Positions 37,339-41,294 of a stretch of 41,294 bases of DNA are shown piece by piece. The stretch is from Acidovorax sp. (GTDB lineage Bacteria > Pseudomonadota > Gammaproteobacteria > Burkholderiales > Burkholderiaceae_C). Both the position numbers and the translations under genes were made by a program. The notes under the pieces were generated by a model. The model worked only from the letters and a program-made list of their open reading frames with translations. It did not search any database and had not been told where the DNA came from. Where the stretch lies: assembly GCF_022763525.1 (NCBI RefSeq), contig NZ_JALEGG010000105.1, forward strand, positions 1 to 41,294. Reading direction: 5' to 3'. The number at the start of each line of letters is the position of its first letter. The first letter of the stretch is position 1.

Positions 37339-39474
37339 ATGGCCACCAAAGACCCACTCATCGGCCGCGAGGCCCGCGTCAACGACGACGCCACCACCCT
37401 CAAGGGCGGCAAAACACACCCACAGGCTGGCATGCAAGGCCGCATCGTCGGCAAGACCCCCGGCGGCCGGCAGTATCAGCTGCAGTGCGGAGACGCGCTG
37501 ATCAACCTGCCCATGGCCGACTTCACACTGCTGGGCACCCCCGATGCCCCAGCGGATGAAACCACGCTGCCGCTGGCGTCCCTGGTACGCAGCAAGACCA
37601 ACCGGCAGATCGTGGAAGACGACGCCCTGCTGGAGATGGCCGCCACCATGAAGCTCTACGGCGTGCTGCAGCCGCTGCTGGTACGCCGCCTGCCCGCTGA
37701 GCGCCTGCAGGACACGTTTGAGGACGAAGCCACACGCCACGCCACACACGAAATCATTGCGGGCGAACGTCGCTTTGCCGCCGCACGCATCGCAGGCCTA
37801 CGACAGGTGCCCGTGCTCATGAAGGACGCCGACAACACCACCGCCGTCGTCATGCAGCTCATCGAGAACCTGCACCGCGAAGACCTCAACCCCCTGGACG
37901 AAGCCCACGGCATCCAGCTGCTGGTGGAAGACTTCGAGCTGAGCCGGGAGGCCGTGGCAGACGCGCTCAAGAAGAGCCGCAGCCACGTGTTCGAGAGCCT
38001 GCGCCTGCTCAACCTGTGCCCCGAGGCCACCGCTGCCATCAAGGCCGGCACGCTCAAGCGCAGCATCGCCCTATTGGTCGCCCAGCGCCCCACGCCAGCC
38101 CTGCAGGTCGAGTACACCAAGAAGGTGCTCACGGGCGGCCCCGAGGGCGGCCCCATGAGCTACCGCAGCGCCAAGGATCTTGCCCAGCGCAACTACATGA
38201 CGGACCTCACGCGCGCCCCATTCGCGCTCGACAACGCCCAGCTGCTGCCCAAGGTAGGCGCCTGCACCCAGTGCCCCAAGCGCACCGGCAACAACCCTGA
38301 ACTGTGGGACAAGGCGGGTACAGACGTCTGTACAGACACCGCCTGCTTTGCCGACAAGAAGGAAGCGCACTACGACGCCCTCAAGGCCGATGCCCACGCC
38401 AAAGGCCGCCAGATCATCACCGGCCGCGAAGCCCGCGAGCTGATGCCCACCGAAGGCGCCACCCCCAAGGGCTACATCCTGCTGGACAAGCCCAAGAAGG
38501 GCAGCACCGAGCCAATGCGCGAGGTGCTGGGCCAGGAAGTGCCACAGGGCAAGGTGGTGCTGATCGAGACGCCCACGGGCGGCGTGGTGGAGGCCGTGCC
38601 AGTGCGCGCGGCTGGCGAGGCGCTGCAGGCCAAGGGGGCCGCGGGCAAGGCCGAGAAGAAGGCCCCCACGCGCACCAAGCAAGAGCTGGAGGATGAATAC
38701 CAGCAACGCTGGCGCAGCGCCGCCGTGCGCGCCACTATCGAGGGCTTGCGGGTGGATGCGGAGCCCGAATCCTTAGACCACCTGCCCGAGCAGGCCGCCT
38801 ACCGCGTGATCCTCACCCTGGCGCGCGAGACAGACGACTCCGCCCTGCGCGCCATCTTCCAGCTGCCGGCGCACTTCGACGATGACGCACTAGAAGCCGC
38901 TGTGCGCAGCGCCGCGCAGGAGGCCCCGCGAGTGCAGAACATGGTGCTGCTCATGCTCGCCGCCGCGTTCGACTGGGAGCGGCTTTACAACCGCCCCGCA
39001 GACGAAGCGCTGCACCTCGAAGCGGTCGCGCCGCTTGCCAAGGTCGATATCGGCGCCATCAAGCGCGAGGTGCAGCAGGCCATGAACGCCGAAGCCGTCG
39101 AGCGCGCAGCCGAGGCCGACGCCGAGACAGCAGCCCCCGCCGACAAGGCCAAGCCCACCATCAAGCCCAAGGGCAAAGCCAAGGCCGCCGTGGACGGCAC
39201 CGGCAAGGCTAGCCAGGCCGAGGTGATGGCGGGCATTGCCCAGGCCATGAGCGCAGCCCAGCCACCCGCCAGCAACAACTTTGAGCCAGGCCAGGATGTG
39301 CGCGTGCGCATCGACCTCAAGAACGCCAAGGGCAAGCTGATGCTCACCAAGGGCGCCAAGGGTGTCATCACCAGCAAGGCGGGCGACCGCGCCTGGATGC
39401 TCAACGTGCCAGATCTGCCGGGCGCCAACGGCCTGATCGCGGACTACACCGAACTGGAGGCTGTCGATGCGTGA
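37339..39474 (+). CDS. Large ParB/Spo0J-like DNA-binding protein (711 aa)
   Basis: ParB N-domain at about 76-190: VEDDALLEMAATMKLYGVLQ, catalytic/CTP-type box GERRFAAAR (142-150) and ENLHREDLNPLDEA (176-189); HTH at about 200-225 (LSREAVADALKKSRSHVFES). Then a Cys cluster CTQCPKRTGNN...DVCTDTACF (zinc-type) and a long charged region. N- and C-terminal ends (PQAGMQGRIVGKTPGGRQYQ; LTKGAKGVITSKAGDRAWML) look like KOW/SH3-type beta barrels. Possible roles: partition, regulation or DNA organisation during replication. A 16-bp palindrome lies in its own gene. No ParA gene is seen in the window. Confidence 0.85.
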   Translation: MATKDPLIGREARVNDDATTLKGGKTHPQAGMQGRIVGKTPGGRQYQLQCGDALINLPMADFTLLGTPDAPADETTLPLASLVRSKTNRQIVEDDALLEMAATMKLYGVLQPLLVRRLPAERLQDTFEDEATRHATHEIIAGERRFAAARIAGLRQVPVLMKDADNTTAVVMQLIENLHREDLNPLDEAHGIQLLVEDFELSREAVADALKKSRSHVFESLRLLNLCPEATAAIKAGTLKRSIALLVAQRPTPALQVEYTKKVLTGGPEGGPMSYRSAKDLAQRNYMTDLTRAPFALDNAQLLPKVGACTQCPKRTGNNPELWDKAGTDVCTDTACFADKKEAHYDALKADAHAKGRQIITGREARELMPTEGATPKGYILLDKPKKGSTEPMREVLGQEVPQGKVVLIETPTGGVVEAVPVRAAGEALQAKGAAGKAEKKAPTRTKQELEDEYQQRWRSAAVRATIEGLRVDAEPESLDHLPEQAAYRVILTLARETDDSALRAIFQLPAHFDDDALEAAVRSAAQEAPRVQNMVLLMLAAAFDWERLYNRPADEALHLEAVAPLAKVDIGAIKREVQQAMNAEAVERAAEADAETAAPADKAKPTIKPKGKAKAAVDGTGKASQAEVMAGIAQAMSAAQPPASNNFEPGQDVRVRIDLKNAKGKLMLTKGAKGVITSKAGDRAWMLNVPDLPGANGLIADYTELEAVDA
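38318..38333. repeat. Copy 2 of the palindrome GTACAGACGTCTGTAC
   Basis: Perfect 16-bp palindrome inside the ParB-like gene, where it encodes part of G-T-D-V-C-T, in a different codon phase from the copy in the terminase gene (24749-24764). Part of the protein motif here (DVCTD) may itself be conserved. Confidence 0.9.
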
Positions 39475-39916
39475 TCTTGAAGAGCTGAACTTGCTCAACC
39501 AATTGATCGAACTCGGCGCCAAGGCTGCGCACGCACACGCCCAGTCGAATAGCGATGACGGCCATAAGGGCACAGCCGCATACGTGCAGTGGCAAGAGCT
39601 GCGGGCCGAAATGGGGGAGCTAATTCGGACGGCTTACGCGCCCGAGGCATACAGCGTGCCGGAGGATGCCACGTCGAGATGGGCGGCGCCAAAGTACGAC
39701 TCGCAGCAAAGAGAGTGGTGCATCGCCTATGAAGCAGAAACTGGCTTCGATCCGATGATGGATGACTACGAGGCGGGGCTTCAAACGTTCGCAGAGGCTG
39801 CTGTGGCCTCATTGCGCTGGTACGAGGATCACACAAGTGACGCACACCTGCGAATAAGCAGCAAAACGATACCCGGCGGCAGTTACGACGCAGCCCGCAA
39901 AAGAGGCGGTGCGTAA
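39467..39916 (+). CDS. Hypothetical early protein (149 aa)
   Basis: ATG 39467 with GGAGG six bases upstream, overlapping the ParB-like gene by 8 bases. Helical: MRDLEELNLLNQLIELGAKA, AYVQWQELRAEMGELIRTAY, then QREWCIAYEAETGFDPMMDD. Slightly lower GC in the third position than its neighbours. No recognised domain. Confidence 0.7.
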   Translation: MRDLEELNLLNQLIELGAKAAHAHAQSNSDDGHKGTAAYVQWQELRAEMGELIRTAYAPEAYSVPEDATSRWAAPKYDSQQREWCIAYEAETGFDPMMDDYEAGLQTFAEAAVASLRWYEDHTSDAHLRISSKTIPGGSYDAARKRGGA

Positions 39917-40428
39917 TGGCTCTCCCCCGCTACCGCATCCCCCAACGCCGCCAGCCCGCGCCGGTCAACACCATGCGCAAGGCCCTGCAGCGCGCGACGC
40001 GCCTCACCGAGTCCGAGATCCGCGAGACCATGGCCGCCGTCCACCACTGCGCCACCCGCGTGCGTGAGGGCGTCGCCACCGAGCTGCAGGTGCAAACCCT
40101 GCGCACCACCATGCTCATCGCGCTGGAGATCGAGCGCCTGGGCTACGTGCGCGGCATGGCCGGCCACATCGAGGCCGCGCTGGTCGCCATCAAGTCCGTG
40201 CTCGATCGCGGCGGCGAGACGGGCCAATGGCGCCCCACCCCGCTGCGCTACTACGAGCTGGACGCCATCACCTGCATGGTTGACCTGCACGACCACCAGC
40301 TGCGCCAGCTTTCTTTCGCAGAGCTGCACACCGCCACCAAGCGCGTCATCGCCCACATGCAAAGCCAGGGCGGCGGCGAGCTGGTGAACGCAACCCCCGC
40401 CGATATCGGCATGGAGGCAACCGCATGA
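39916..40428 (+). CDS. Hypothetical early protein (170 aa)
   Basis: ATG 39916 overlaps the previous TAA by one base. Basic Pro-rich N-terminus (YRIPQRRQPAPVNTMRKALQ), then a helical body with RLTESEIRETMAAVHHCATR, IALEIERLGYVRGMAGHIEA and LRYYELDAITCMVDLHDHQL. Looks like an all-alpha phage protein; family unknown. Coupled to the ASCH gene by ATGA overlap. Confidence 0.7.
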   Translation: MALPRYRIPQRRQPAPVNTMRKALQRATRLTESEIRETMAAVHHCATRVREGVATELQVQTLRTTMLIALEIERLGYVRGMAGHIEAALVAIKSVLDRGGETGQWRPTPLRYYELDAITCMVDLHDHQLRQLSFAELHTATKRVIAHMQSQGGGELVNATPADIGMEATA

Positions 40429-40832
40429 TCCCCGCCCTCAGTATCCGCCAGCCGTGGGCCTGGCTCATCGTCAACGGTTTCAAAGACATCGAGAACCGCG
40501 ACTGGCCCACCAACTTCCGGGGCCGCCTGCTGGTGCACGCGGGCCAAACCATGGCCCGCCGCTACTACGACGAGACCGTGGGCGAGCTGCGGCTCAGCGG
40601 CCTTTGCCCGCCCGACCTGCCGCCCTATGAAGCACTGGAGCGCGGCGGCTTGGTGGGCTGGACGCGCATCGTGGACTGCGTCACCACGCACCCCTCGCCG
40701 TGGAAGATGGAGAACCCGTTCGGCGTGCCGATCTACGGTTTCGTACTGCGCGACAGCCGCCCTATCCCCTTCGTGCCGTTCAAGGGTCGGCTCAACTTCT
40801 TCAACGTGCCGGAAGAGGCGGTTGAATCATGA
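40425..40832 (+). CDS. ASCH-domain protein (135 aa)
   Basis: ATG 40425 overlaps the previous stop as ATGA. Typical ASCH start ALSIRQPWAWLIVNGFKDIE, NRDWPTNFRGRLLVHAGQTM, GLVGWTRIVDCVTTHPSPW and PFKGRLNFFNVPEE. ASCH domains are small beta barrels related to PUA, thought to bind RNA or modified bases. Phage copies often lie in early operons. It probably acts on nucleic acids in phage-host control; substrate unknown. Confidence 0.9.
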   Translation: MIPALSIRQPWAWLIVNGFKDIENRDWPTNFRGRLLVHAGQTMARRYYDETVGELRLSGLCPPDLPPYEALERGGLVGWTRIVDCVTTHPSPWKMENPFGVPIYGFVLRDSRPIPFVPFKGRLNFFNVPEEAVES

Positions 40833-41260
40833 GCGAAAACTCCAAGATCAAGGGGCCCCGCTGTACGGGCAAGAGCAACGGTCCCGACAACTGCGATTGC
40901 ATCAATACGTGTGGCGACGACCCCTGGCTCAAAGATGGTCGCAGCACCCCGTGCATCGAACTGCGCACCAAGCTCCTAGGCGAGGCCATGGACCGCCACA
41001 GCGGCGGGGCCGCATGGATTTTTTCGGTTCCTCCGCTTCACGCCAGCCGCGTCAAGCTCATTGAGGCGGTCGCTGGACTTGTCCCGGAGCCAAGGCGCGA
41101 GTCCCCGCTGCACAACGGATTTCATGTTTGGCTGGAGAGTTGGGACTTCCAGGCGTGCTGCTGGCGCTTGATCGTTGGTTCGATCAGCAGCGGCTTCCGA
41201 ACACGTGAAGCCGCCCACGCACATGCCAGCCATCTCTGGGAAATGGAGCGCCTCAAATGA
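40829..41260 (+). CDS. Hypothetical early protein (143 aa)
   Basis: ATG 40829 overlaps the ASCH stop as ATGA. N-terminal Cys cluster (KGPRCTGKSNGPDNCDCINT, C) could bind a metal; then IELRTKLLGEAMDRHSGGAA and a C-terminal helix REAAHAHASHLWEMERLK. No family recognised. ATGA overlap with the next gene. Confidence 0.7.
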   Translation: MSENSKIKGPRCTGKSNGPDNCDCINTCGDDPWLKDGRSTPCIELRTKLLGEAMDRHSGGAAWIFSVPPLHASRVKLIEAVAGLVPEPRRESPLHNGFHVWLESWDFQACCWRLIVGSISSGFRTREAAHAHASHLWEMERLK

Positions 41261-41294
41261 AACGCGGCCTCACCCAACAAGAAGCCATGGCCTA
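41257..41294 (+). CDS. Start of a small HTH/excisionase-like gene (cut by the right edge)
   Basis: ATG 41257 overlaps the previous stop as ATGA. Only MKRGLTQQEAMA can be read. This opening (MKRG-T-x-E-A) is, from memory, that of small phage HTH proteins next to integrase genes. If so, the integrase and attachment site lie just beyond the window. Confidence 0.45.
   Translation, partial: MKRGLTQQEAMA

Overview
The window is a near-complete temperate siphophage genome, most likely an integrated prophage, in a high-GC beta-proteobacterium. A Comamonadaceae/Burkholderiales host is my inference from base composition and the general look of the genes; no host marker gene is present. No rRNA, tRNA, CRISPR array or insertion sequence was seen.

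Layout. Positions 1-500 hold the end of an AT-richer gene that does not match the phage in base use. From 32231 leftwards to 654 almost everything is on the minus strand in one long series of tightly spaced or overlapping genes: a CII/CP76-like regulator, a Toprim primase and an SF3-type helicase; a noncoding iteron region that looks like a replication origin (28841-29067); then packaging (Nu1-like small terminase, C5-cytosine methyltransferase, GpA-like large terminase) and a small HTH protein at 24124-24627. Head genes follow in lambda order: a conserved phage protein, gpW-like, portal, coiled-coil/TM protein, S49 protease with nested scaffold, decoration protein, major capsid, FI-like, FII-like. 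Next come the tail genes (terminator-like, tube, a 1318-residue tape measure, and a non-lambda tip module of eight genes). The strand ends with a lysis cassette (membrane-anchored transglycosylase, Rz with nested Rz1, a small basic protein) and a Dam-type methyltransferase.

The immunity region (32231-34630) has opposing transcription units, two HTH regulators, palindromic operators and a signal-peptide protein of moron type. From 34661 to the right edge a plus-strand early operon of small coupled genes runs through a large ParB-like protein and an ASCH protein to the first codons of what may be an excisionase-like gene. The integrase is not in the window.

How it works together. The early left operon would replicate the genome and then run into packaging and morphogenesis. 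Intrinsic-terminator-like hairpins lie directly in front of the head genes, inside the protease gene before the nested scaffold, in front of the tail tube gene and in front of the lysis cassette. Just upstream of the first of these are a long perfect inverted repeat and the small HTH protein gene. This suggests a Q-like antitermination circuit, which is inference.

Most interesting items: (1) a 16-bp palindrome GTACAGACGTCTGTAC in three unrelated genes of a phage that encodes a ParB homologue; (2) two full-length same-strand reading frames over the cytosine methyltransferase gene that share one ribosome binding site and an overlapping ATGTG start; (3) a run of exact 14-residue tryptophan repeats in a tail-tip protein; (4) the terminator-gated modules; (5) a two-TM gene on the opposite strand that fills the place where tail-assembly chaperones normally lie.
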